Positions 25,593-39,482 of a stretch of 42,582 nucleotides of DNA are shown here, piece after piece (position 1 is the stretch's first letter; each line of letters starts with the position of its first letter). Source of the stretch: Rhizomucor pusillus (Eukaryota > Mucoromycota > Mucoromycetes > Mucorales > Lichtheimiaceae); the NCBI GenBank assembly GCA_900175165.2, contig FWWN02000312.1, positions 1-42,582 on the forward strand. The letters are read 5' to 3'. Below the pieces are notes generated by a model. It saw only the letters and a list, made by a program, of their open reading frames with translations. It was not told the DNA's origin and searched no databases. Both the position numbers and the translations under genes were made by a program.

Positions 25593-28500
25593 ATGGGATC
25601 GTCCCGGGGGGACGGAAATGAGGTTGGTCAACAAGGAGGTTCCGGTAACCTGAACTGCAAGACTGAACTCTTGTTAGCAGTTCACAGAGGCGCAAAGGTT
25701 GACGCTCCTGATTCGAGATTCTTCATACTGTGGAAGAGCAGACTTGACATGCTGGTTGTTCCGACGGCTATTTCAGCCTATCAGTCAGGAAGAAGAAACC
25801 AAAGAAGAGGTCAGAATTTAATCATCTGTTGAATACAATCATTGCTCATATTATAGGATTGTAGGCTTTCAGTGTGCATAATGTAACAGGAGCGCCTAAC
25901 AATGGCACAAATGGTTACATACTCACTCCGAGGACGCGTGTCTTGACCATCGCCCAAGAGTATCGATTGGTATTTCTTATTGACCTAAGCTCGAGTTTGG
26001 CAACATTTGATCCCGTTTCTGGACAAGTCATCCTCAGCCAAGTCTATGACACGTTAGTTCATCCGTATTCTGTAATCATCCGATAACGGTTACTGATTCG
26101 CCTCTACAAATAGATTAGCCAATATACTCGAAAATCTTGTTGATATATCCGTGCACAATGTATGTATATTACAATATATGAAGTAGACTTACTTTCTAAG
26201 GGCAATTTTATAGCCGACGATCCGGATAAGTGTTGTTGCAGAATGCTCGCAATTTGGCTCCAATATGAACGTGATACCCATGCTAGCGGAATACCCGACG
26301 CTGCGAACGTTTATTCAGAACGTAAAGTTGACAAAGGCAAATCTACCAACCATTTTGAGGATTTTACACTCGGCATTGGATCAGTTCCAACGAGACCATG
26401 CCAAATTCCGACATAGTATGGCTCAACGCAGAGCAAAGATGGGATACGAGCTACAAGTGCGTGGTGAACACCCGGCTGTCGACAGCGATGGCACAGGTGA
26501 AGATGTCGAGAATAGCATGTCTTCAAGAGAATTCCCTACTCTTATGGATGGAAAACATAGTCGAAAAATGCCCAACAGTATCGGACAACCAGATCTTGCA
26601 AAAGAACCGTCAGCAGACGCGGCCATTAACAAGACACAGCCACAACGTGAACATCGTCATAGTCGACATACCAATACTGCAAACACCAAGTATCAATCTA
26701 CGCAGTCAGCTACAAAAATAACTGCAAAGAACAATCGAAGGGACGTATGGGGTGTCGGCACCACGGGCAGCGAGCTGTCCTACATCCTTCAGGCAGGCTT
26801 GTTTGCTCTCAACCTTCTGCCTGCAGCCGGACAAGGCTCTATAGTCTTTCTCACCGACGGGGTGGTGAAATCGAGCATAAAGGACGAGTCTCTAATTCGC
26901 CATATTTCTGCAAAATATGTATCGTGCACCATTGTTCAACTGGGCCTTGGTGAAAAATCGTTTGAGCAACAAAACTATGGATTTATACCCGACATCGAGA
27001 TCTTGCAATTTGTAGCTAAAGCTACCGGTGGCCAATTCTTCCATGCCAGCGAGCTCCAACAAGTAATGATGCGATACAAACGAAATGGACGCAACTTATT
27101 TCACGAAAAAATATTGGCACGAGACATTTCTTTCATTAAAAGTATCACGGATAATAACTGGCAACGACGATCGAGACAGCTTAATGACGATCTTGGCGAC
27201 CCGTTATCAGGTGCGCAGCGTTTTGTAACACAGGCACAGTCAGAAACAGCAGACAATAATGTAGATATTGAATCTATCGCTATGGAAACACGGTTGCTCC
27301 GATACCAAAAATACCACGTTATTCAGCCTGTGTGGTATTTTATCGCTGCGCGCATCCGCCAAGGTTTCGTTATATCATCCATCAGCTTTGAAAACAAACG
27401 CATTAGGCGCAGTGGATTGAACGAAGATGACAATGTGAATAATAGCAAGGAACGTGTGACGGTGACGTTAGTCCTTCAGTGGCAGCCAAGCATCTACATA
27501 GAATATCGGGTCCGCGGTGTATTGATGCCTCAGTGGTCTCTTTATATCAAGTCAATTCGGTCAAGCCTACAGTACCCAATTCATCCGGCGTCTGAGAGCA
27601 CAAGCTGGTTACTGGGATCATTGATTTCTACTAAAGTTGAAATACTTATTCGCGCCAACAGCACTTTAACCCATATGCTGCAAAACTGGGACGCCTTTCA
27701 AAGGAGATGCCAAGTCATGGGTATCGTAACAGGTGCCATAGGCGATCTCACTAGATCGCCTGGATTCCTAAAAATAGGAAAACTCAAGAGACTTCTGGCT
27801 CGAATACTGGAAACAGATCACTACTTTTATCCTCTTTTGACCCTGGGAGCAAATCGCGAATCAAGTAGCATTTTAACGCGAGAGCAATATATCGAACGTT
27901 TTCGCGCTGTATGGTCAAAACTGAATACGCTAGAAGCCCGGATACAAGCTACAGCATGGTACGATATCCACTGCATCGACTTGATTATCACATATCCTCC
28001 GGAACACAAGCTCAACGGCAACTTTATTAAACGGTCTTCTGAGAAAGATCAACATCATCAACATCATACAATCGAGCATATAATTCACTGCCTAGCTCAC
28101 TGGGCAAACATTCAAGAGGATGGCGTATTCGTGAAATTTTTATATGAAGAAAGCGGCAGAGGGTTCAACAATCGAAACGACCTATGTTTCTGTGAAATAC
28201 GGCTTAGCCAGCACACCGATTGCAATGTGGAAATACAAGTTCACTTCTTCAATGTTGACTCAGTGAGCAGACGGAATGTGATGAACGACATAGAATGCTG
28301 CTTGACAGGAAAGAAGCTTGTTCAAGAACCTCCAGCACAGTCAGCAAGTGAGATGGTTACCACAGGCACTGTGATGGATATACAAAGTGTAAAACTCGCG
28401 CGTGCGAAACGACCTATATCGAAACTTTTGATGCGTGACGAAGAGCATAATTTTTGGGAAAAATCAGACAGAGATTTTATCAAGACCTGTTTGACCGACT

Positions 28501-31500
28501 ATGCAGTAATTTTGGCAAGTGAACACATTGCCCGCAACTACCTTCGCTGCGAAAAACGACTGTGGATGTTGGAGGAAGCTATTTATGATTTATTCGTCTA
28601 CAACGGTCTACCAAACCTGCAAGATATTGTCTTTGCATCCTTATATCAGACACGTCTTTGCCAAGTACGTAGCAATATTTGGACTTGGAGAAACTAATAT
28701 CTAAAATTTAGCTTTAGGGTTTCATTCTTCTTTCCAGAACTCCAAACTGTTGTCACTTCTACAAGGAATATGCCAATTATTCTATGCAATATTATGTGCA
28801 TCAGGATATATCCAGCTGCAAAGTTGTTACAGAATATTGGCTAGAGCCTGTTGAAGACAGCCTTGCCGAAGGCCAGGATGAAAATCCGTTGGAACGAGAC
28901 TGGGCTCTGACGGCAATTGGGGAAATTGACAAACATATTATCACAGAGCTTGTTACTTTCGATCGCATATGTGGAGATATACTCGCACCGAAGGCCCGTG
29001 GTGAAAAAGCGCGTAAGGATTATGTAACGAGTGATGAACCGCAGCATCGCTATCAGGACGGGATATTATCAGCGCACCTTACGCAATCGCTTCAGCTGTT
29101 CGATATTGGCGCACTGCTATTAGCAAACACTCATCAATGGACAATGTACCCGTTACCCAAGCAATACAATTTACAGAATCTATCCGAGAGCGGGTCTTGG
29201 GTGCATCTTTTACGAGGAAAGGATAAACCTGATACGGAATTGCGAGCGTATTATGGGAACGCAGGCAATGAAACGTCAGATACAGCATTGTTGAAGTACG
29301 CAGGAGGTGAGGACGAATGTACATGCCCTCGACCGGATGCGGCGTTCTTGCGCGTTAGGGAAGCAATTACGGAAGTGTCTTCCAGAGTTCGGGATACTAT
29401 CTATCTTCATTATTATTTCGAAAAATGCATGTCAACACTTTCCGATACTATCATCAACCTTGACAGTACTACCTCAGGAACAATGTGGCAAACGATACTC
29501 GGCTCTGTGGACATGGAAAACTTACGCAAAATCGATTCTACGCTTGCCCGATTTTCAAGGAAACTGCAAGATCTCCAATGTTTTGTAAAGGTCTTCAACG
29601 CCTCAGTTTTTCTCCTAATCTTCGTTCCGACGCTTGAGGCTGTTGTCGGCAATGCTCAGGATATAAAGGGCGAAAGTATATCGCCGTCGCATCTAGGAAT
29701 CCTAATATTAGAATGTCACAGAAAACCACATACTGCAGCCACTGCAGACCACGCATATGAAGAACAGTTGACTGTCCAGCTACTGGATGAAGAAACAACC
29801 AGGCAGTACTTGAACGATTTCGGGTGCCCAATTATACCTAAAATCGGGATCAGCTCTTTCAATGGAAATGATCAATCTCCACTGCCATTATCTGACTACC
29901 GTATACGTGTGATGCAGGATATCTCACATATATATGCGCGATGTTTTGCAAAGTCGGTTTACACATCCCTTCTGTATGGCGAGCGAGTGGACGATTCTGA
30001 CTACAGGAAGATACTCGAAATATGCGAGAAAATAGTCATTGCGATCGATCTCACCAGTTACGTGAATCTGCAAATTTTGCTGAAAAGGAATGGCACTTTC
30101 AGGCAAGTCAATGTAAGGTTTCTTTGGCGATATAGCCGTTATTTATATAACTTTCTATCCAGCCAGGAAGATGTCAATGAGGCGTATCTTCGGTGTCTAT
30201 CTATATTAGAATGTTACTTTGAGCCGCTGAAGCTAGGGACCGAAGGAACTGACCAGAAGATATATTGCTATCGACCACCACAGTCAGATCCCGACCAGGT
30301 CGCTCCAGGACAGCGACAACGAGTGGCAACTGCGGCTGACATTGCAGTTTGTGCACATACGCCCTTATTCCTACGACTCGACTACGTTTCTAAAGTATCA
30401 ACCACAGAAGCAGCAGATACGCATAGGGCTGTCCATCTTCCATTTGACGGGCTCCCCACCGCCTTCTATCGATGGGACGGACACAATATTGGAGAATACA
30501 ATGTTGATAATATTGTGTCGGACAAATCTCCCGTGCAGTCCATAGACAATGCACAGCTCATGTTGCGCATGACACTGATGACCTTGCCGCGAAGTCGACT
30601 TGACCCTATCGATATCTCTTTGACACACACCCAAGGCTGTTCAAGCGACAGTGCAGGCCATCATGAAAGGTACTTTAAAATACCTTGTGCTTTATTCGAA
30701 TCGCCTGATTAATCCGGACTAGTTTCATGCTGGATATAGAAGAAGAAAACGAGGAATTACTCTCAACAGTAACTCAAGAAAAGATGGAAGCTGTATGCGA
30801 AATTAAGGCGCGCCTAGCCTGGCTGTTCACGGAAGAGCTCATGCATGGGTTACTAAGAGCCGGTCCTATCACAGAAAATGTAATACGTTTTGTCGAGTCT
30901 CAACTTGTCAAAAAGAATCCATTCGTTGATTTTCCGACAACTATGTTCATCCCGCTGGATTTTGTCAAGGATAGAGTGAAAAGTCGTCAAATATTCTTAG
31001 AGCAGCTCACATCCGCGCGCACGGTTCCTTACCGTCTTGTTAGAGTGGGCGATTTCTTCTACGCAACCGAGAACCAATTTATCAGTCATCGGACTACAGA
31101 CAATCTTAAAGTCGGGAAACGACAGAGTCCAGACGACGTTGATCAGGTTGATGGTTTCGCTTATGCTACTAAATACCAGCATCAAGAACAGGATCAAGAA
31201 GCAGGCAATGATGATTTCTGCCAAGGGCTAGGAATTAGCATCCTAGAACCAGAAGGCACCACCGAAGAAAGATATAGCTTGGTGGATACTAGTCAGCAGG
31301 AATACTGGTTGCTCATTATCCCTCGCTCGCACAGCGTGCAGATATACTTCTACTCAAAATTTATACAGTCCGTCAATCGAACTGAAATCATCCGAGAGAC
31401 AAAATCCATGGTGAACGACGCAATGGAGCGCACCAACAAATTGGTACTTTTGCATTATCTACATGAGACCCGCATCTGCAGGTAAAATATACGCGATATA

Positions 31501-34500
31501 GCAAATGCAATACATATTTTAACAAATTCGGATGTAGCAAATATCTGATACCTCCCGATGGTTCTATGGACGCTTATCAGAGTTCGTCTGACGAGTATTC
31601 TGAGGAAGAATACGACGATAGCACACACTCTGGAGATAACTTAGTGGAAATATTATCGACATCCGGCGAGGACACAGCTATCAGTCCTCCCAAGAAGTTC
31701 ACCGCTGGGCAATTTGCATGCGACGTAGTGTATACCCGTCACTACCCGCTTCACTGGCGCCTTCCTCCGTTCTCAGCCTTAGGGATCTTGTCAAATGATG
31801 TTCTACGTCATTTCATGGTGAAAAATAGACCGAATACTTTTGTATACATGCGCGACGACCAAGTCCTATACTGCACATTACGCGAAGAAATGGTCGCATA
31901 TCCTGAGCACGAGCCCCGTGAGACTGGTATCGATTTTGCGTCAAGTGCTGGTAAAGCTAGTCCACCAATATTTCCTCACAGCGATGTAGAACTGCATCCA
32001 CGAGGAAGTGTCGTGTCCAGCGCAACGCCATCTTCGCCTCACGGTAGCCATATGAGTGACGCAGGCAGCTCGAGCAAACATGACTATGGATCCTATCCAG
32101 CTCGAAAGCCGAGATCATACGAATCGAGAGAATTAAGGCTCGAAGTTCACGGCGTCGATCTTCCGGATTGGATATGCCAGGAGCTTGCAGACTTGCTCGA
32201 AAATAGACTAACTTTGCAAATCACGCTCAAAGAAGTACAGCAATTTTTGGCTCGAAACCCTACCTCAAAGCTATCACGAGCAGTAAGCAAAAACAACTGT
32301 GTAATGAAACGAACATCTTTACTGATAATAGTGGCATGTGAATATTTAGGACATTGAGTTTCTAATGCCTGTTGACAAGACGCCCAACGAGCATGCTTCC
32401 TTTCAAATTCCAGGTATCGCTCTTTTTGATACCCACCGTTTTCAATATTTGCTCCGAGAAAATATTCTTCTTCGACCGCTTCGTGTACTCAATGGCTCCT
32501 CTCTCAATTCAATCTTACGAAGTTATAAATTGCGTCGATATGGCATTCACTTTAATCCCTTTGCCCCTCCAGCAGCATGGTATTTATCTGTTAGCGATCA
32601 ATTGGTGTAGTATACTTCTAACAAATCTATTTTATATTTTAGCGACGATCTTTGCTTTTATTACAGCTGCATCAGCAAAAACCCAGGGACTTGTACCGAG
32701 TTTGAGATGATGACTGGACAAGGACTCGCTAGCGTTATGTTATCTTTCATTGGGGATGGTTGGACATCGAAAACGACTGCAGATCCCGATAACTTTGGAC
32801 AATCCATCGCAGAGTGGTCTGCAAAAGTATGCAAACTACGTATTATGGATGATGCATTCATGACGGCCTCAAAAGACCCAGATGCTCTATCGATCGATCT
32901 AGCTATATGGACCATGGGTCAAATAGATCATGACTATTTAAAGTCGTACGTCCAAGACTGTATACAGCAAAGCGTATGCGACTTTATTATCGACAAGACT
33001 GTTGCGAGATTAGCTGAAGCTGCACTTCGTGAAAACTTTATGTTCATGGATAAGGAAGCAGCGCCATCTATACTTGAACATGTTGTTCCGACGCTGTTAC
33101 GCGCGATGCAGAAATTCTCTAAATGGAGTGACTCTCCTGTGGAGTCTCTAGATAAGCATATCGACTTGTATCCGTGGTGCTTATCGGACATTCTCACTCA
33201 AGTCGACAACGAAGTTTCAATGTTAAGTCCCGGTCTACGACCAATATGGCTGAATGGCAAGGAACAAGAGGAAAATGGAGACGGTAGCTACAGACGGACT
33301 CTGCTTATAACCGATACTTTCCAAGATGGCGATATCGACCACTACTTATTTGAGAGAGTCGAAAGCATCTCATCTAGCGGCAACGGCGATGAGAGACATC
33401 GTCGCGAAGCATCGATGCCTTCTTGGACAGAAGATACCAGCGCATACAGCCGCTATAATTCCTTATCGGCAGGATTATCCGCGGCCATGGACCCAAAAGT
33501 TAAAGCAACTTACAAGGACGCTTTGCATCGACCAAGCTTCCTGATTGTATCGACGAGCATCGAAGGCTGCGAAGCTTATACGTATAACTTTTTCGCCGAC
33601 GTTGCTCAATCGGCTATGCAAATCATCCAATCGGTAATTAACCGGCAGGACCTTCAATGCCGTGCGTTGCGTAATATAATGCACCAGAAGATGGGTCTCT
33701 TCCATCACCACGAAGGCTTGGACGCTTCCAGTCCCATCGATCATATCCAGAATGCATGTAGCTCGGCAATACCTGACCCAACAATTAAGACACCAATGAT
33801 GATCCCTAGAATACAGCATCTGACAAGCAAAAGTCACTCTCGCACACAGTCAGAACAAGGGAGTCTGGAAGATAAGAACAAAGGCAAGGTTGATCCCTCG
33901 ACTTTCAAAAGGTTGATGACAGATACATCAACTCTGCAGCAGGACAGTGGTTCAACGTCATCGTTTGATATCGAAAGGATACAAACGAGAGCCAGCACAG
34001 AATTGCTGACGATAGATCCAATACTGACCGCTGCGAACTTAACTCATGAAAATTCAGTGCTTCGATATGCCTACACCAGTCCAGCTGCTCAAGGCATGGA
34101 TAAGAACTGTTTACAGAGGCACAGTGGACCATTCTTGGCTACACACATTCAACGATCCGAACTTAAAGCAGCTCACGACAAGGCTTTTAAAGTATACACC
34201 AAATGGGCTGAACGCTATTCGCTCATGCTCCGGGACCCTGAACAGAAGCCAGAAATGATGCCGGTCGCCGAGCTAAAACTTATACTCAAAGCATCCCGCC
34301 TACTTCATTTTTGCCGCACTCCGTTGACGTTTTCGGAGACTTGTGTGACGAAAGCCTACGACGTCGATCGAGACCATGGAAGCACAAAAGCTTGGTATGA
34401 GACTTTAGCCGACACGTTCATGAAGGAATATTCGGCTTATCTGGAGACTGCTGGCATGCGTCTGATTGTCTATGGACCTTCTAATGACGATGCTGAAGAG

Positions 34501-35947
34501 AATGAAGCCTACCTTTCGCAGTTTCGAATTGCAAAGGATGCTGTGGTATCCTCGCCTGTGATTTACTTGCTGCAAGTGTTTGAAGGCGGGACCATTATGT
34601 GCGAAGCTAGATTGACGGATACATTTGTTTTCGTCACCCTGTATACTTTGCACCGACGTTATGGACGTCTAATGCCACAGCTATCCAACAGTATCAAAAA
34701 CGATCAACAAGATAATCAGCGTGTTAAGTTCAAAGAATTTACGAACGAATGCGATCGGTTCAAGCAGAGGATTCATGTCAATTCTTTCGTATTTGATTTC
34801 CATATCCGTTTCTTACAGCGCAGCTTGGACAATATCGATAAACTACCACCGAATGTCGATATACTTGCAATCATCCGCACTCTCTTGATATCACAGAGTC
34901 CACCTGCGAGCTATTCTCGGAACAGAATTCTTCATGGCTACTATCAGTTGGATGCCGAATGTCCGTCTGACCTGCTAAGCTTTATGATTCGCAATGCACG
35001 GAAGCTAGGCTTACGAGGGATCCATTTACATGGCCATCCGACAGCATGTTTTATATCCTCCAGCAGACTATCTTTTGAAGAAATCGATGATCCAAACTCG
35101 CATTACCGATACACGCTCATCATTGCACCGCCATATCACACCGACGAGGCTAAGGAGCTGCGAATATACGAGAGTCAAGACCAGTATTTAGCAGTTAACC
35201 GTCTCGTTAGCCACGATAAAGCCAGCAGCACTAGCAGTAATAATCATGGCAACAGCTTCTTGCAATACTACATACTTGTATCCTGTCATTTCTGCGGAAG
35301 AAAGAAGCGTACTTGGTCAATTGCCAAACCATATAGCTCCAAACGATTGTCGGATCCGCTCGATGAAAAACTTGGTGGTACCACCTTGCGACGAATAGCA
35401 GAGCAAGCAGTGCAGAAGATTGATTCTCTTTCATCAAAGGTGAGTTACCGACGCTGACGTGGCTATGTCTGTTATTTATCCGCCTCAAAAGGCCGTATAT
35501 CTTTTTGAAAGAGACAAGGACTGGAATGCGCTTTACAGAGCGGTAAATGGACAAAACATTGAAGAGAACTGTGAATCTCTGGTGCTGCTCGCAAAAAGCT
35601 TCCACCGCACGGATATGCGAGAATTATCCCCTGCGTTCAAGCAACTATTAGAATTGAGACTGGATTGGAACGATTTGCTTTCAATGCTACGACGACTTTT
35701 TGTCGGTATCTCTGGCGACATCATTCAAAAAGGTATCAGCCGACACTTGCTGATATTTGTGCCGGATACGTCCCTGGAAACCTTTTTATATTTTGAACTC
35801 GATATGCGACAAGATAACATTTCTGTATACCTCAGCGGCAAAGATACGAAATACCAAAAAGATACCCTAACCTCGAGTCAGCAACGCTGCATAAAAGAGG
35901 CGGTTTTGGCTCTGAATTACCACATATGGAAAAGGACTTTGGAATAA
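25593..35947 (+). CDS. SZT2: SZT2-like protein (KICSTOR scaffold homologue), 3269 aa
   Basis: Eleven exons: 25593-25622, 25681-25809, 25865-26052, 26114-26159, 26214-28664, 28718-30669, 30723-31481, 31538-32282, 32350-32606, 32643-35439, 35492-35947 (9810 nt, in frame, no internal stop). Length is close to human SZT2 (about 3430 aa). The N-terminal region aligns block by block with SZT2: LTLLIRDSSYCGRADLTCWL; TPRTRVLTIAQEYRLVFLID, then LSSSLATFDPVSGQ (human [20 protein letters not shown]); LFALNLLPAAGQGSIVFLTD, then GVV; ATGGQFF; and RIRQGFVISSISFEN followed by LVLQWQPSIYIEYRV. In animals SZT2 assembles KICSTOR (with KPTN, ITFG2 and KICS2), which holds GATOR1 at the lysosome so that TORC1 responds to amino acids. 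A similar role is inferred, not shown. The middle and C-terminal regions are less conserved and include a Ser/Asp-rich stretch near 31566-31690. The start is the least certain part. The frame at 26162-26416 is intronic or out of phase. Confidence 0.88.
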
Positions 35948-36540
35948 ACAGTTCTGTTAGAACAGAAGACATGGTTTCACCTTAATCTATCTGTATTTTA
36001 ACTGCTTACATTCGTTTCCATTTTTACTGTTAGTGCTGAATGCGGCATACCACTGCCTGGCCCCTTAATAGCTCTATATTCTGTGATTGTTCATCGCTTG
36101 AAGCAAACATTGCTTCGTTTCCATGTAATCGTTACTGATCCTCGTAGAATAGGGTTTATTAGCATGAAGGTAGTACCAAGTTTGATCAATGCAATTGGTT
36201 TTCCCTGGCGTGTCTCGAAAATAATGACAATATCAGCAAAGATGTCATTCTCGGGTGTAAATGAAAAGTCCATATCATGGAAGGCATGATGAAAGGAATG
36301 GACTTTTTTATTACTCGAGCTAATTTGAACTTCCAGAGCGAAAACAAAGAAATTTATTGTTTTTCCGCTCTTGGCGGGACCACGCATCGTGTCGGGGCAG
36401 GGCAGACACGGGCAAAGGGGAAAAGACAATGTAAAAGAAATTACATTTTGAAGGGGACGTCGCACCAGCATGCACCATCCCGGACGGAGGGATGCTTCTA
36501 CATACAGAGAATATCCCCCTAACCGAAAAGGCTTTCAGTG

Positions 36541-36664
36541 AAATCCGCATTAAATAATAATCTCGCTTAGCCTTCATAAACCTCCATTCTCCGGCGGTTT
36601 TGCATCCGCTTCGCTTCTGCAAGCACAGCGCCGTCGAATTCCGGTTTATTCAGACCGGCGCTCG
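36541..36664 (-). repeat. Dispersed repeat Y, copy B
   Basis: Matches 16076-16199 (about 92% over 124 bp). On the minus strand the same frame is seen (AGLNKPEFDGAVLAEAKRMQ, then NRRRMEVYEG), but here a TAA replaces the CAA of copy A, so this copy is broken. Copy B lies 436 bp before X-B, whereas in copy A it follows X. Confidence 0.65.
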
Positions 36665-37099
36665 ATGGAATCCACTCTTTGATTGATGTTAGCGCTCCTG
36701 CGTCGCAGTGCACATACGCCCGTAATTTTCGGTTAAATTCATAACAATAGCACTCACCTCGTTATCTCCTGAACGGGCTGGAGCGCTCCTTCGTCGCGAT
36801 GCGCTTCGCGCAAAGACACTGGGAATTTCCGGAATACAAACCCTTAATCCATAAATTGAACACCTTAAATCCTCATATATACACTCCATTACTCATTCTG
36901 ATATATACAGCATGTTTCCACCCTAAAGGACATATACATTAGCTGCTCATTCAATGCAGTCTGTTTTCCACCCGAGAGTTTGCTTTGACAACTCTACCCC
37001 TCGTCTACCTAGCGGCTCGTTATCAGCTAGGTCATTTACAATGCTGAATATCAAAAATTTTCAGTCCCAATCCTCAGATCGGTGTCTATTCTGCCTGCC

Positions 37100-37372
37100 A
37101 AACTCCAAAAGTGAAGATTAATTTTGTAGCCCATTTCGTGTTATACACTCTTTCATCCAATGCGTGTAGAAGGTGTATAAATTAATTAACTATAGTTTTC
37201 CATTAAAAAACTGGCGCTCCACCAACTCCTGAGATCGCTACACTCTCCAAAAAAGCCATTTTTTCGAATTTGAGGGCTCCATTGGCTAATGACAGAGGAG
37301 AAACGCCTTCCAAACATGGATTTTAGCGCTCAAAGAGGAGTGTTACACAGGTTACTTTTTTAGTAGAGTCTG
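37100..37372 (+). repeat. Dispersed repeat X, copy B
   Basis: Matches 15751-16032 in direct orientation, including ATTAATTTTGTAGCCCAT, a TATA-like TGTATAAATTAATTAAC (near 37172), an ATG at 37289 beginning MTEEKRLPNMDFSAQR, and a terminal T-run. The reading frame stops at 37370-37372. Upstream, a TGCTGAATAT block (near 37042) also matches copy A (near 15729), after which copy B has about 35 extra bases. Confidence 0.7.
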
Positions 37373-39482
37373 TGTTTAGTGAAAGGTGAGTTTCGAATAT
37401 TTTGGAAATCCTGGACAAGTTGCAGTAGGCTAAGGATGATAATCATTTACGTAACTGAATGTCATTGATGCTACAAAAACTACTCTGATTTGCTTACTGA
37501 CACCCTACGCAAAACGCAAACTTGTCCTGGAAAAAATATAAATCGTTAATGCAAACAGTTTCCTAACATGTCGAGCGCGTTTAGGTAAAAAAAAAAGTGG
37601 AACTGCTCTATTTTTGGTAGCATCGATATGCACATTTTATGCAATAAAGCTCAGTGATAGATACTTCCACTTGGATGTGCATTTTACAGTTCTTCTGTGG
37701 CAATTTATTAGCAGCTCCCTCTAATTGAATTGCTAGAAGGAAAGTATGTGCAGAGCTGTTATGGTGAAGTATGTACGGGTACTTGCTGTCTTGGGTGGAA
37801 AGTTTCATATGTTCCTGACTGATAGACATGACTTTAAAAGTGTGTATCCGGCTTGCGTTATCTTCAGAGCCGCAAGTAAAGTCTTGAAGAGTTTGACAAT
37901 AGAAGGTCACTCTTGGAGGATACATTGCTGCCTACCTGCTGGAACGTATGGGATTTGCGTGCTTCTATACATGTAGGATGATTCTTGGATTATTTGGTCA
38001 TTGAATTTACGAACTCATGGACTGAATAATTGATGTGTGTGACAAGGAATGCCGGGGCGTTTAACGTAACAGAACAATAAAGGATTTGAAGGGAACTCTC
38101 GCTGGTAAGAAAAGAAAGCAAGGCACTTTATTATTATCTGTCCTGCTTATAGACAGGTCAGCTTTTTTACTGACCAATGCATGCGGATTTTTCTTAGGTG
38201 TACTATTCTCAATTTTGGCATGATGGCTACCTTGGTTTCTAGAGGATCTTTCAAACGCAGGTACAATCTGGATTCCGTTGGTTGGCATCCAGCAATGCTG
38301 TCCCTTTCTAACGATGAGCGTCTAGCAGCAAAGGTACGTTGGACGAAATTATTTTTATCTTTTATGATATATCTTATACCGCGTAATACGGCTAGCCATC
38401 CCGAGCGAGGCATCTTCTGGCACTCAGTCTGAGGCTTCCGGTGCATTGTGGAATACATATCAGCAAGCCATACGGTAAATTGGTTTGCCGGGGGGGGCTG
38501 CGCCGAGCCTGTCGCTGGCGATACAGTAAATGAATCACAGAATTCTACTGCTTAGCCTTTGCCGGGTGTACAACTGGTAGAAACATAAGGCCGTCGCTGG
38601 TTTCTCTCTTCATATTACCCGATTCATGAGTGTTATTTCCTTTCACTGGTTTCCTCTTCTACTGTTTGCTGGTTGATGTCTGATAAATTAATGAAGACAC
38701 TAGCCTAAGACCATCTGTTAATTATGTGGGTGCCTGCGGCGAACCCCGAATGGCTACATTTCTAGTACTATCTTGTTTGGGTATACACTAGTACAAGCGT
38801 AAGCCCGTAGCGAAAGTCGCTCCTTATTGGGGCCCACCCATAAGTTCGTTGGTTATTGCTTTGTCTTCATCATGGCTGAGAAGGGCAACAGCTCGGCAAG
38901 TCTTACACAACGCTCCACCTACACACGCATAGATGCAATCAAGGGCGCACGTGGACATGCAGATACGCATTCAGGAAGACTAGAAAGAAGTACAGCAAGT
39001 ATAGAGAGCGGATCGTAGCTTAATATGTTCTGCTGTCACAATTAGCTGACCCGCTTTCCATGTCTTTGGCATCTTCTGGTTTCCAACTCGAGGCAATAAG
39101 GCTGCATCCTTCCGTCTATACTCTTATCATATATCTGTGAAGAATGGAGCCGTAACGTTCAACGGTGCGGGCTACACGGCGAAGTCTAATCGCATTGCTA
39201 TACCGATTGCTACATCGAAAGCTGTATCGAAAAGGCATTCCAGTATTTTTCAAGGAAGACGTGGACATTCATGATAAAGCTGCATGAAGAGCTCTGGAGC
39301 ATGTCGCAAAGTTCCTGAAATGCCAGTTAATCTTAAGGTTTCTGCATTTTCCAGATCGTCTGTGTTGTTTGCACAGAGCAATCTACATGTTGGTATAGCA
39401 ATGATTTACAAAAGATACCCAATATAAATGGATTATAAATGGATTGGTGTCAAGATTTATATATACAAGGTCTGTTTCGTTT

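Larger units (their letters stand above)
35948..39482. other. Gene-poor region between SZT2-like and INTS3 3' ends
   Basis: About 3.5 kb without a supported gene, between convergent 3' ends. It carries repeat copies Y-B and X-B. A short direct repeat (AGCGCTCCT.CGTCGC at 36691 and 36782, 91 bp apart) lies between them, and a run of eight G occurs near 38490. The segment 38470-39300 has GC-richer blocks and broken frames (for example 38827-39018, MAEKGNSSASLTQRS) that may be an eroded mobile element, but nothing is diagnostic. Confidence 0.5.

Noticed and set aside
26162..26416. Open frame starting MYITIYEVDLL, at first taken as SZT2 sequence and as evidence of a frameshift
   Set aside because: Splicing 26160-26213 out (GTATGT..TATAG) gives an in-phase PTIRISVVAECSQFGSNM that fits SZT2; the other frame is intron and out-of-phase translation.
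38827..39018. Frame containing MAEKGNSSASLTQRS as a transposase or gene
   Set aside because: Short and isolated, with no diagnostic catalytic motif; kept only as possible eroded element sequence.
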